Source: Pseudidiomarina indica
Lineage (GTDB): Bacteria > Pseudomonadota > Gammaproteobacteria > Enterobacterales > Alteromonadaceae
Assembly: GCF_900104245.1 (NCBI RefSeq)
Contig: NZ_FMXN01000004.1
Location: 1-64,000 of the forward strand
Direction of reading: 5' to 3'
DNA length: 64,000 nucleotides
Both the position numbers and the translations under genes were made by a program. The notes under the pieces are model-generated. The model was not told the origin of the DNA, did not search any database, and saw only the letters and a list, made by a program, of their open reading frames with translations. Positions 7,971-14,663 of this stretch are shown here, one piece after another; positions within the stretch are counted from its first letter, which is position 1, and every line of letters begins with the position of its first letter.

Positions 7971-8125
7971 CGTTTAAGTCACGCAAACCGGATTGGTCAT
8001 TACTCGGACTTGCCAATGTTCAGCAGTTGCCTGCTGTTCGTTGGAAACTGAATAACCTTGAAAAAATGAGTGAGGAAAGGCATCGGCTGGCTTATAACAA
8101 ACTTAAGGAAGCTCTTTCATCTTGA
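7967..8125 (+). CDS. Small third gene of the AbiE operon, 52 aa, unknown function
   Basis: A TTG start at 7967 overlaps the abiEii stop by 4 nt (TTGA) and opens a 52-codon frame to TGA at 8123-8125. The protein (starts MTFKSRKPDWSLLGL, ends YNKLKEALSS) is polar with a probable amphipathic helix in its second half (ERHRLAYNKLKEALS). The tight overlap and sensible composition favour a real coupled gene. Its 3' end runs into the duplicated Fic-antitoxin sequence on the opposite strand, so its last codons were probably acquired by the rearrangement. I do not recognise a family. Confidence 0.5.
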   Translation: MTFKSRKPDWSLLGLANVQQLPAVRWKLNNLEKMSEERHRLAYNKLKEALSS

Positions 8126-8219
8126 GCCCCTCGTACCGAAGGCTGGTTTTGAAGTTCTCGATATTTGGAACAAAGCGCTCTCGTTTGTTGCCATGAGTTT
8201 TTGCGGTTTTCATTACCAT
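8103..8219 (-). pseudogene. Truncated second copy of the Fic antitoxin
   Basis: 38-codon frame beginning MVMKTAKTHGNK that matches the antitoxin at 740-898 through the shared blocks RERFVPNIENFKTSL and YEGLKMKE, then ends LP-stop where homology breaks. The inhibitory motif SLRYEG is retained, and a TATAAT lies 24 nt upstream (8243-8248), so a shortened antitoxin could still be made. No fic gene follows; the sequence instead runs antisense into the end of the third AbiE gene. Best read as a remnant of a second Fic locus into which the AbiE genes were placed. Residual activity is possible. Confidence 0.7.
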
Positions 8220-8436
8220 ACCCCTCATGTTGAATTGATTAAATTATAGGCTACTCTACGTACCCTAAATCCAGTTAAAAAGTGGAATTTTTCCACCTAA
8301 AAACTCAGGTTTTTCCGGATATTTAAAATTTTTTTGTCGCGAGGCAAAGGTCAAAATTTGAAATTTCTACGTTGGTTTTCTGTGACCAACTTTGTCATTA
8401 ATCGGTCTCAAAAGTGTCGATTTCGACGCAGAACAG
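8112..8436 (+). repeat. ~325-bp direct repeat, copy 2
   Basis: Homologous to 791-1116 in the same orientation; see that entry for the conserved blocks. The copy ends about 30 bp before the right-hand inverted repeat of the AbiE unit. The rest of the 8220-8463 gap holds no gene that I can support. Confidence 0.8.
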
Positions 8437-8463
8437 AAAACTCCTTCGTTTTAGTTTAACGGA

Positions 8464-8505
8464 ATTTTCTACTTATAACTGCTCCGATTTTCTGGGGGGG
8501 ATTAC
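8464..8505 (-). repeat. ~40-nt dispersed repeat, copy 3 (right end of AbiE unit)
   Basis: Minus-strand copy reading GTAATCCCCCC, AGAAAATCGGAGCAGTTATA, AGTAGAAAA. It forms the inverted partner of copy 2 at 6163-6201 and is the closest match to it, sharing the GTTATAAGTAGAAAA part exactly. Confidence 0.65.
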
Positions 8506-8638
8506 ACAATTGCAACTAGCTATGAGCGGGTGTTGCAGTTAATAGTTGAATTCGGGTTGTGTTTGTGTTAACAGAATAATAGCAGAAGCTATTGGATGCT
8601 TCTTGCTAATGGTAAAGTAGATTATATGGAGAACAATT

Positions 8639-9028
8639 ATGTATAACCTTATTAAAACCATAGCATTAGCGTCAATTGTGATTTTTTCTACTGGTCTTGT
8701 GAGTGGCAATGTTTCTGCTAACTCCTTAGAAAATAATATCAGTATTGAAAAATTAGTCGAAACTTTACCAAGTAGTGAGCGTGATAGCTCTCGCCAAGCG
8801 TTATTGCGATTATATGACGAAGCGAAAAAATATTCTGTTGACTTTGAATTGAAATCTGTAAGTTTCAATACAGATTTCGACGACGAGATGTCGACTATGT
8901 CAGCAAGTTGTACAGCTAGAGCAACAGTCAGAATTCTTGGACAGGAAGCTGAAGTCAGCCCCACGGCTCCGACATGTACTGAAGCCTATGACATGTTGGG
9001 GGAATTAATAGGCCAAATGGCCCCATAA
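8639..9028 (+). CDS. Small secreted protein of unknown function
   Basis: 129-aa protein with a clear signal peptide (MYNLIKTIALASIVIFSTGL, cleavage likely after VSA). The mature part is acidic and polar with two cysteines (SCTARAT and APTCTEA) that could form one disulfide in the periplasm. No family is recognised. A purine-rich ATGGAGAA precedes the ATG by 5-8 nt. The gene is AT-rich relative to the core genes and sits between two copies of the dispersed repeat, which suggests an acquired single-gene cargo. A GC hairpin follows the stop. Confidence 0.6.
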   Translation: MYNLIKTIALASIVIFSTGLVSGNVSANSLENNISIEKLVETLPSSERDSSRQALLRLYDEAKKYSVDFELKSVSFNTDFDDEMSTMSASCTARATVRILGQEAEVSPTAPTCTEAYDMLGELIGQMAP

Positions 9029-9050
9029 TACAGCACGTGAAACCAAATGG

Positions 9051-9071
9051 AGCCCAGACTAAAGCTGGGCT
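9051..9071 (+). terminator. Hairpin after the small secreted-protein gene
   Basis: AGCCCAG / CTGGGCT, 7-bp perfect stem with a 7-nt loop, 22 nt after the stop. It lacks a U-tract, so termination is uncertain. It abuts repeat copy 4. Confidence 0.4.
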
Positions 9072-9110
9072 GTAATCTCCCCGAAAAATCGGAGCAGTTA
9101 GGGGTGAAAA
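9072..9110 (+). repeat. ~40-nt dispersed repeat, copy 4
   Basis: Begins GTAATCTCCCC and carries the CCGA-AAAA-TCGG mini-hairpin and GGAGCAGTTA, then diverges (GGGGTGAAAAA). Its GTAA end faces copy 3, so the secreted-protein gene lies between two facing outer ends. The DNA to its right is gene debris. Confidence 0.55.
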
Positions 9111-9140
9111 ACGGCATTGTTATTGCCATTGCCCATTACA

Positions 9141-9456
9141 TCATAAATATAACTGGTACTGACGCCAGCACCAGGAGTAGATTCCCGTAATCGGTAGCAA
9201 AATAAGTGCTATCCCACCAACGAGTACCACCACTAACCAAGCGATACCGCCAACAGCGGCAACATGAAGCGGATAGATCATCTGGCTAAGTAAATAACCT
9301 TGGCTGCTATTACGTACATCTGAGTGGCTTACCAACGCGCCAGTGGTAGCATCAAACTTCAACACACTGCGCCCGTTTGGATGCCACTCGCCGGGAAACG
9401 TGAGGCGCACACTGTGCCCGCTGATGGAAATGAGCTGTAGGCTTAGGTGCGAATTA
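9141..9456 (-). pseudogene. C-terminal fragment of a PepSY-type membrane protein
   Basis: The minus-strand frame is open from about 9456 to the stop at 9141 but has no start. It reads SGHSVRLTFPGEWHPNGRS, then a periplasmic strand, then two hydrophobic segments (YPLHVAAVGGIAWLVVVLV and GIALILLPITGIYSWCW). This is the usual end of PepSY-associated TM proteins, which are often linked to siderophore receptors. The N-terminal part is missing, and the sequence changes abruptly into a TonB-receptor fragment on the other strand at about 9450. Confidence 0.7.
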
Positions 9457-9685
9457 CTACACCGCTAATCCAGTGTCTGGGGAATACGATGTAACAGAAA
9501 TCTTTACTGAGTTTAAAGTTCCACTACTGGCCGATGCCGCCTTTGCCGAATCGTTAGAATTAAACGGAGCTTGGCGTACCGCTGAATACAGTACAGCAGG
9601 GACTAACCATAGCTGGATGTTGGGCGTTGACTGGCGTCCTATTAATTCATTAAAAATTCGTGCCAGCCGTGCCAAAGCCGCCTAA
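9449..9685 (+). pseudogene. Internal fragment of a TonB-dependent receptor
   Basis: Open from about 9449 (NYYTANPVSGEYD) to TAA at 9683-9685. The sequence GEYDVTEIFTEFKVPLL, ESLELNGAWRTAEYST, VDWRPINSLKIRASRAKA is typical of the beta-barrel interior of large TonB receptors of marine gammaproteobacteria. Both ends are missing, so this is about 80 codons of a protein normally 700-1000 aa long. It ends at a new stop after AKAA. Confidence 0.75.
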
Positions 9686-9896
9686 TTCATCAGTTTCAGT
9701 ACCAACATTCCCACGCCAACACCACACAAGAATGTCGCAGTAAGCCACCACCAAGGCACCTGTCTTGTTAAGGCTGGTTGATCGTCGGGTCCAGGCATCG
9801 CTGGAAGCTCTAGCGAACTGCGCTCAATCTCAAACGCCCCCGCTAACGCTGTGGTTGGGTTTGATGAGTTCTGAATGATTCGATGTAACGGTCATC
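9686..9896 (-). pseudogene. Remnant of a small membrane-anchored protein
   Basis: On the minus strand a frame from about 9888 to TAG at 9686-9688 encodes a polar stretch (NPTTALAGAFEIERSSLE, LPAMPGPDDQPALTRQ) and a C-terminal hydrophobic segment (WWWLTATFLCGVGVGMLVLK). An ATG with a purine-rich GAGGAC before it (near 9893) is in a different frame, so a frameshift seems to separate the start from the body. The family is not recognised; it could be the tail of an anti-sigma or regulatory membrane protein. Confidence 0.35.
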
Positions 9897-10098
9897 TTGA
9901 CGTCCTCTTATTGGTAATGCTGTGATTGATAACCGTATTACAGCATGCCATTCCGGCATGCGTGACGACAGTTTACCGACAGTGGCACGACTGTCATATG
10001 ACAGCGACGACAATGGGTGCTATTTTCGGCTAAAGTGGATATAATATAGACAACAGAGAAATTTAGCAGTCTGTGGATTTTTAAAGGGCAGAATCGTA
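9897..10098. promoter_or_regulatory. Intergenic region with two palindromes before the EEP-family gene
   Basis: Contains GCATGCC / GGCATGC (9943-9949 and 9955-9961, 5-nt loop) and a perfect 14-nt palindrome CTGTCATATGACAG at 9991-10004. The latter is surrounded by further CGACAG repeats at about 9965 and 9977. Such clustered half-sites suggest a regulator-binding region. The nearest intact gene is the endonuclease-like gene at 10099. Confidence 0.35.
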
Positions 10099-10836
10099 GT
10101 GCTTAGACCCAAAGTTGTATTTCCTCAGCAATTTATACACCAGCAGCCCATCCATCGTGGTGACGAGTTTGGGGTGTTGTGCTGGAATACACAAAAGCGT
10201 ACCGAAACAGTGGAATTTCAACACGCCTTATCCGACGTGTTAGAAACACATCCCAGTTTGTTTTTGTTGCTTCAAGAAGCCAAATTGACCACCAATAGCA
10301 ATCAACTATTGCCACATTGGTCCTATGCGGTTGCACCCAATATGCAAACCCGCCGGTCCATATATGGCGTGCTTACCGCAAGCCAATACGCATTTGGAGA
10401 AGCTCACCCTCGTCTCACCCAAAAGCGTGAGGGCATGTTTGCAACTCATAAAAGCTACATGCTTTCGTATCATATGCTGGCGGAGGGAGGCTCCTTGTTG
10501 GTGGTGAATGTGCATGCCATTAACTTTGTGCGTGCCAACCAGTTTTCTCACGAAATTGAGCTGATCAAAAGTGAAATTCTAGGCCACCAAGGCCCACTTA
10601 TTGTGGCAGGTGATTTTAACGTGTGGAACCGTGAGCGGCGTTTACGACTGATGCAGTTTTGCCGCAGCATTGGCCTGCGTCAGGCGATCATGGCCGATTC
10701 TCACCACATCAAAACCTATCGCCAGCACCCGCTCGACTTTATCTTTTACCGCGAGCTTTCGCTGCACGATACGTCGGCCATTGATACCAGCAAAATTTCA
10801 GACCATAACCCGCTTTACGCGCGCTTTAGTTTATAA
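10099..10836 (+). CDS. Endonuclease/exonuclease/phosphatase-family protein
   Basis: 245-aa protein of the DNase I-like EEP fold. The metal and catalytic motifs are in order: VLCWNTQK (Asn), LLLQEAK (Glu), VVNVHAIN (His), VAGDFNVW (Asp, Asn) and the final SDHNP (Asp-His). No signal peptide is evident, so it is probably cytoplasmic. Relatives include YafD-like proteins, whose exact substrate (nucleic acid or phosphoester) is not established. The GTG start follows an AGGGCAG. It stands alone between gene debris on both sides. Confidence 0.82.
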   Translation: MLRPKVVFPQQFIHQQPIHRGDEFGVLCWNTQKRTETVEFQHALSDVLETHPSLFLLLQEAKLTTNSNQLLPHWSYAVAPNMQTRRSIYGVLTASQYAFGEAHPRLTQKREGMFATHKSYMLSYHMLAEGGSLLVVNVHAINFVRANQFSHEIELIKSEILGHQGPLIVAGDFNVWNRERRLRLMQFCRSIGLRQAIMADSHHIKTYRQHPLDFIFYRELSLHDTSAIDTSKISDHNPLYARFSL

Positions 10837-10846
10837 CACAAGCTGA

Positions 10847-10963
10847 GGGCTGCCTTATTGGCGGCGCATTGCTGGCCAATACGCAAATATCAGCATCTTC
10901 GATGTATCAAGCAACGAAGAACTTCATGACCTGCTGATGTCGTTACCCCTTTATCTTGGTTAA
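10847..10963 (+). pseudogene. Fragment of muconolactone isomerase (catC)
   Basis: A 38-codon open stretch reading YWRRIAGQYANISIFDV, SSNEELHDLLMSLPLY then LG-stop. This matches the central-to-C-terminal part of muconolactone delta-isomerase (WRIAGxYANxSxFDV, LHDxLMxLPLF), an enzyme of catechol degradation. The first ~45 residues and the normal C-terminus are missing, and no other cat genes are nearby. It is a decayed remnant of a former aromatic-degradation locus. Confidence 0.7.
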
Positions 10964-10967
10964 AACC

Positions 10968-11978
10968 TTACCAATTCCACATGGCCCAGACACCGACTTC
11001 ATTTTGTGTGCGGTCAAGAGTGAAATCAGTGGTTTCACTTTGTTTCGCAACAAGCGCTAACGTCAGCCCTGGCAACGCTTGCCAATCAACCCCAAGTTGC
11101 CAATAGTCTTGTTTTAATTCTGGATTTAAACGACGGCTCGGATGCACTACGTCATACCGAATAAACGCAGAATAGTCGTCAGCAATAGGATAACTTCCCC
11201 AAATACTCCAACCATCACTGGCGTCTTCAGCTAACGACGTCACTTGCTTCCAGTTATCGTTATATGCGTATTCAACACCCAAACGCTTTCCTTTACTGCG
11301 GTAGCTCAGCGCCATATTCCAACGTTGCGCGTTATGCAATTTTTCCAGTGCATCATTTTTATCCAGTGCACGAGCGCCTTCATACCAACCGGTTGCAAGA
11401 TCAAGACTCGGGCTGATGTGCCAGATAGCCGCAGCTTCAATGTCTACCTGCTCTGCAACAGCGGGTTTCTTAAAGCCAGCACCAGTGACCATGGCCACGC
11501 TGTAAGAAAAACGCTCACCTTTATGTCCGACATGAACCCCTAAGTCTGTCGGTGATGCAAGCTGATTCTTCGGGTTCAAGCTGGCATCAACATAGCGGTA
11601 GCCAACACGCTGCGCGATGTAATCAATCCAGGGTAACTCTGCCACCCCTAACTTCAGGTAATACCCATTATCCCAGCGCCGCTGTAAGTAGGCATGGCGG
11701 AACCAGACATCCGTTGGATCTTGCTGCCGCTGCCATTGCACATCCGTGGTGATTTTCAACGACCAATCCTCGTTAAAGCGATGATCAAGATTGATATAGA
11801 AGCGTTTCAAATCAGGCTGCCACCCTTCATTGTCGTTGCGTTGGTCGTCAATCTGAATGTTACTGAAGTTGGCGAACACTTGGCCTGAAATTTTAGTCCC
11901 TGCGTCGTCTGCGAATGCAGGGGTGGATACAGCCATCATTGCTAATGCACCGATGACGAACTGATGGTTTGTTTTCAT
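10968..11978 (-). CDS. Outer-membrane porin-like beta-barrel
   Basis: 336-aa protein with a signal peptide (MKTNHQFVIGALAMMAVSTP, cleavage after AFA). The mature part alternates aromatic and polar residues in strand-turn repeats and ends in a C-terminal Trp (VWAMWNW), as outer-membrane barrels do. It resembles the phosphate-selective porin OprO/OprP-type fold, but the ligand is not evident. The start at 11978 has GGAGG 7 nt upstream; the frame continues 11 codons further but gives no better leader. It is divergent from tsdB-tsdA, so it may admit substrates such as thiosulfate or tetrathionate (inference). Confidence 0.75.
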   Translation of the reverse strand: MKTNHQFVIGALAMMAVSTPAFADDAGTKISGQVFANFSNIQIDDQRNDNEGWQPDLKRFYINLDHRFNEDWSLKITTDVQWQRQQDPTDVWFRHAYLQRRWDNGYYLKLGVAELPWIDYIAQRVGYRYVDASLNPKNQLASPTDLGVHVGHKGERFSYSVAMVTGAGFKKPAVAEQVDIEAAAIWHISPSLDLATGWYEGARALDKNDALEKLHNAQRWNMALSYRSKGKRLGVEYAYNDNWKQVTSLAEDASDGWSIWGSYPIADDYSAFIRYDVVHPSRRLNPELKQDYWQLGVDWQALPGLTLALVAKQSETTDFTLDRTQNEVGVWAMWNW

Positions 11979-12131
11979 GAGGTTGCCTCCGTACTGCAGA
12001 TGCCGACTCAATCGGTGACCAGCATCAACAAAATCAACGATGTGTCTAATTAACCATACTATTCATAGGTATTTTATATCAGCATAGTCTAAAATACGAA
12101 GGTATGAGCCCAACCAACAAAGGATGTACTG

Positions 12132-12785
12132 ATGAAGATCAAAGTATTACTTGTAGCGATAGCATGGACTGGTTTCATGCAAGCCTCAGTGTATGCAAGT
12201 GGGGATCCGGCAAATGGCCAAACCTTAGCCATGCAAGGAGATGGTAGCGGCGCTCCCTGCGCAGCATGCCATGGTCCGCAAGGTGAGGGAATGGCGGCTG
12301 CAACCTTTCCACGGATTGCCGGACTCGATGCGGATTACGCATTGCGTCAAATGATTGCCTTCCAGCAAGGACAACGTGTGAACGCTGCCATGACCATGAA
12401 TATTGATAACTTCGACGAACAACAGCTGGCTGATCTTGCCGCCTACTTCGCCACCTTACCGGTGCCAGCTCCAGCCGCAGCAACTGCGTCAGAAGAGCAA
12501 TTAGCCTTAGGTAAAAAGCTTGCCTTAGAAGGTGACTGGGATAACTACCTCCCGCCCTGCTCCAGCTGCCATGGACCTAATAACCAAGGTGTTGATGGCA
12601 CCTTTCCAGGTATCGCTGGGCAGCATGCCAGCTACCTCAAGCAACAATTGGAGTTGTGGCAACAAGGACAGCGCACCTCGGACCCAGTGCAATTAATGGA
12701 AGCAATTGCTAAACGGCTGAGTCCAGAACAAATTGAAGCCGTTGCCGCCTATTTAGCAAGCCAGCCCGCTGTGGCCAAGCAGTAG
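12132..12785 (+). CDS. tsdB: Di-haem cytochrome c (c4-type, TsdB-like)
   Basis: 217-aa periplasmic cytochrome with a signal peptide (cleavage after VYA) and two class I haem domains, CAACH near residue 39 and CSSCH near 137. Each is followed by the GPxxxG and Met-ligand arrangement of cytochrome c4. The TsdA-like gene begins 13 nt downstream. In organisms with TsdBA, the di-haem TsdB accepts electrons from TsdA and passes them towards terminal oxidases. The symbol is assigned from this pairing; on sequence alone it is a generic c4 cytochrome. Confidence 0.75.
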   Translation: MKIKVLLVAIAWTGFMQASVYASGDPANGQTLAMQGDGSGAPCAACHGPQGEGMAAATFPRIAGLDADYALRQMIAFQQGQRVNAAMTMNIDNFDEQQLADLAAYFATLPVPAPAAATASEEQLALGKKLALEGDWDNYLPPCSSCHGPNNQGVDGTFPGIAGQHASYLKQQLELWQQGQRTSDPVQLMEAIAKRLSPEQIEAVAAYLASQPAVAKQ

Positions 12786-12798
12786 AAGGAGAAGGACA

Positions 12799-13824
12799 AT
12801 GAAACCTCTAAACGCGTTGTTCATCAGTATGAGTGCAGCATTGCTATTTGGCGCCTCAGCGGCGTTTGCAATACAGAGCAATGATGTCGGTCACGTAAAG
12901 CTGCCCAGTATGAAGCCCGGGCAATACGACCACCAAGCCCCCACATTGGCCGATATTCAGAATGATAAAGATCTTCACCCAGAGCTGCGTAAAGTTATCT
13001 TAAAAGGTCGTGACTTGTTCATGAACACCCAGCAGTTACGTGGTAAATACGTGTTCAACGACATGAATTGTAAATCATGTCATATGGGTGAAGGGCGTAT
13101 GGCATGGTCAGGCCCAGTGTGGCCTGCGGCAACAACACTCCCGGATTTTCGTGGCAAAAACGGGCACGTCAACTCGCTTGAAGAACGGATTGCAGGTTGT
13201 TTTTCCTATTCAATGAATGGAACCCCGCCTGAATATGGCAGCGATACCATGCTCTCCCTTGTGGCCTACCATCAATACATGGCTAAGGGCGCAAAATTAT
13301 ATGATCGTAACATTGGCGGGCGCGGGTTTAGTTCCCTCGGCAACGAAATGCCCAAGGATATTAGCTTTACGCAAGGGGCGGTCGTTTATGCACATAATTG
13401 TGCGGTGTGCCATGGTCCGAACGGGGAAGGTAAAAAAGTCAATGGCGAGGTGGTATTCCCACCGCTATGGGGCGATGCCTCTTATAACTGGGGCGCAGGA
13501 TTATCTCGCGTCTTTACTGCGGCATCGTTTATCAAAAATAACATGCCACTCGGCCAACCTGGGCGCTTAACTGATAAGGAAGCGTGGGATGTCGCTTACT
13601 TTATTAATGCTCAAGAACGGCCGCAAGATCCCCGCTATACTGGCGACGCCAAAGAAACCCGTGAGAAATATCTGAATTTCCACAAGGCCACCTTATATGG
13701 CACTGAAATCAACGGCAAAGTCTTAGGCCAGCATGATAATACCGGTGAAAAACCATTCCTCAAGCCTGAGGTGTTAAAACCGCGGACATTTACTGAAGGA
13801 ACGCCTGCAAGCAGCCCTCAGTAA
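12799..13824 (+). CDS. tsdA: Thiosulfate dehydrogenase / tetrathionate reductase-like di-haem cytochrome
   Basis: 341-aa periplasmic di-haem protein with a signal peptide (cleavage after AFA), haem sites CKSCH (91-95) and CAVCH (201-205), and the TsdA-specific segment LEERIAGCFSYSMNG. C134 in the latter corresponds to the unusual Cys ligand of the active-site haem. TsdA oxidises two thiosulfates to tetrathionate, or runs in reverse. The WSGPVWP and DFRGKNGHVNSLE stretches also fit. It is the second gene after TsdB and ends in a strong hairpin. Direction in vivo cannot be told. Confidence 0.8.
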   Translation: MKPLNALFISMSAALLFGASAAFAIQSNDVGHVKLPSMKPGQYDHQAPTLADIQNDKDLHPELRKVILKGRDLFMNTQQLRGKYVFNDMNCKSCHMGEGRMAWSGPVWPAATTLPDFRGKNGHVNSLEERIAGCFSYSMNGTPPEYGSDTMLSLVAYHQYMAKGAKLYDRNIGGRGFSSLGNEMPKDISFTQGAVVYAHNCAVCHGPNGEGKKVNGEVVFPPLWGDASYNWGAGLSRVFTAASFIKNNMPLGQPGRLTDKEAWDVAYFINAQERPQDPRYTGDAKETREKYLNFHKATLYGTEINGKVLGQHDNTGEKPFLKPEVLKPRTFTEGTPASSPQ

Positions 13825-13842
13825 TTCCATCCTCCTGAAGAG

Positions 13843-13870
13843 CCTAGCGTTCCATCTCTGGAACGCTAGG
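13843..13870 (+). terminator. Terminator hairpin of tsdBA
   Basis: CCTAGCGTTCC / GGAACGCTAGG, 11-bp perfect stem with a 6-nt loop, followed by TTTAAAAATT; 19 nt after the tsdA stop. Confidence 0.75.
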
Positions 13871-13978
13871 TTTAAAAATTACCATCTAGTCCCATTTTCG
13901 TATTTCCTCTATGATGTCACCCATAGACAAAGTTAACCTCTGCTATGACGCAGAGCATCCCCATTAAGAGAGGTTTAA

Positions 13979-14581
13979 ATGATTGATAATAAAGCAATTA
14001 GACTCTTTGCAGCTCGTCGAAGCCAATATGCACTCGGTAAGAACGTTGAATTAAGCCAAGAGCAACTTCAGCAGTTGATTCAAGAAGCCATTCGCCAAGC
14101 GCCTTCGGCGTTTAACTCGCAAAGTTCACGTGCCGTGATTTTATTTGGTGAGCAAAGTGAAAAGTTCTGGGACTTAACCAAAGAAGCATTACGCCCAATG
14201 GTTCCAGCCGACGCTTTTGCGGGTACTGAAAATAAACTGAACTCATTCGCCGCAGGCGTGGGTACCGTATTATTCTACGAAGACCAAAACGTGGTGAAAG
14301 GGTTGCAAGAGCAATTCCCATTGTATGCAGATAACTTCCCAATTTGGTCAGAGCATTCCACCGGTATTGCCCAGTTCGCCGTGTGGACAGCATTGGCTGC
14401 TGCCAATATTGGCGCCAGCTTGCAGCACTACAACCCAGTGGTTGACGAAGCGGCAGCAAAAGAGTGGAACGTGCCTGAATCATGGGTCCTTCGTGGCCAA
14501 ATGCCTTTCGGTTCAAACGAAGGTGAATTCGGTGCCAAAGAATTCATGAATGATGACGACCGTTTCCTGATTTTTTCGTAA
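13979..14581 (+). CDS. Nitroreductase-family protein
   Basis: 200-aa FMN-type nitroreductase of the short oxygen-insensitive group. It begins with the FAARRSQYAL flavin-binding motif (usual form RRSxRxF/Y) and continues APSAFNSQSSRAVIL, the conserved PSxxNxQ substrate/flavin segment. The GIAQFAVWTALAAANIGASLQHYNP helix pair and the C-terminal GQMPFG also fit the fungal Frm2/bacterial nitroreductase group. It would reduce nitro or quinone compounds with NAD(P)H in the cytoplasm. It is monocistronic with its own promoter region and shares a terminator with the convergent catalase. Confidence 0.82.
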   Translation: MIDNKAIRLFAARRSQYALGKNVELSQEQLQQLIQEAIRQAPSAFNSQSSRAVILFGEQSEKFWDLTKEALRPMVPADAFAGTENKLNSFAAGVGTVLFYEDQNVVKGLQEQFPLYADNFPIWSEHSTGIAQFAVWTALAAANIGASLQHYNPVVDEAAAKEWNVPESWVLRGQMPFGSNEGEFGAKEFMNDDDRFLIFS

Positions 14582-14607
14582 TTCCTCCATACAGCGTACA
14601 TAAAAAT

Positions 14608-14640
14608 ACCCCAGTGGTTTTGCCACTGGGGTGTTTCTTT
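14608..14640. terminator. Bidirectional terminator between nitroreductase and catalase
   Basis: ACCCCAGTGG / CCACTGGGGT stem with a 5-nt loop, preceded by TAAAAAT and followed by GTTTCTTTTT. It suits both convergent genes. Confidence 0.75.
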
Positions 14641-14663
14641 TTATGCCTGATTCAAACGGGTGA

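Larger units (their letters stand above)
6163..8505. mobile_element. 2.34-kb unit flanked by inverted repeats, carrying an AbiE toxin-antitoxin operon
   Basis: The ~40-nt repeat occurs at 6163-6201 in plus orientation and at 8464-8505 in minus orientation, both with their GTAA end facing outward, so they bracket the AbiE genes like terminal inverted repeats. No transposase or integrase lies inside, so movement would have to be in trans. No matching target-site duplication is visible at the two outer edges. The interior is more AT-rich than the flanking core genes. Mobility is inferred from structure only. Confidence 0.5.
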
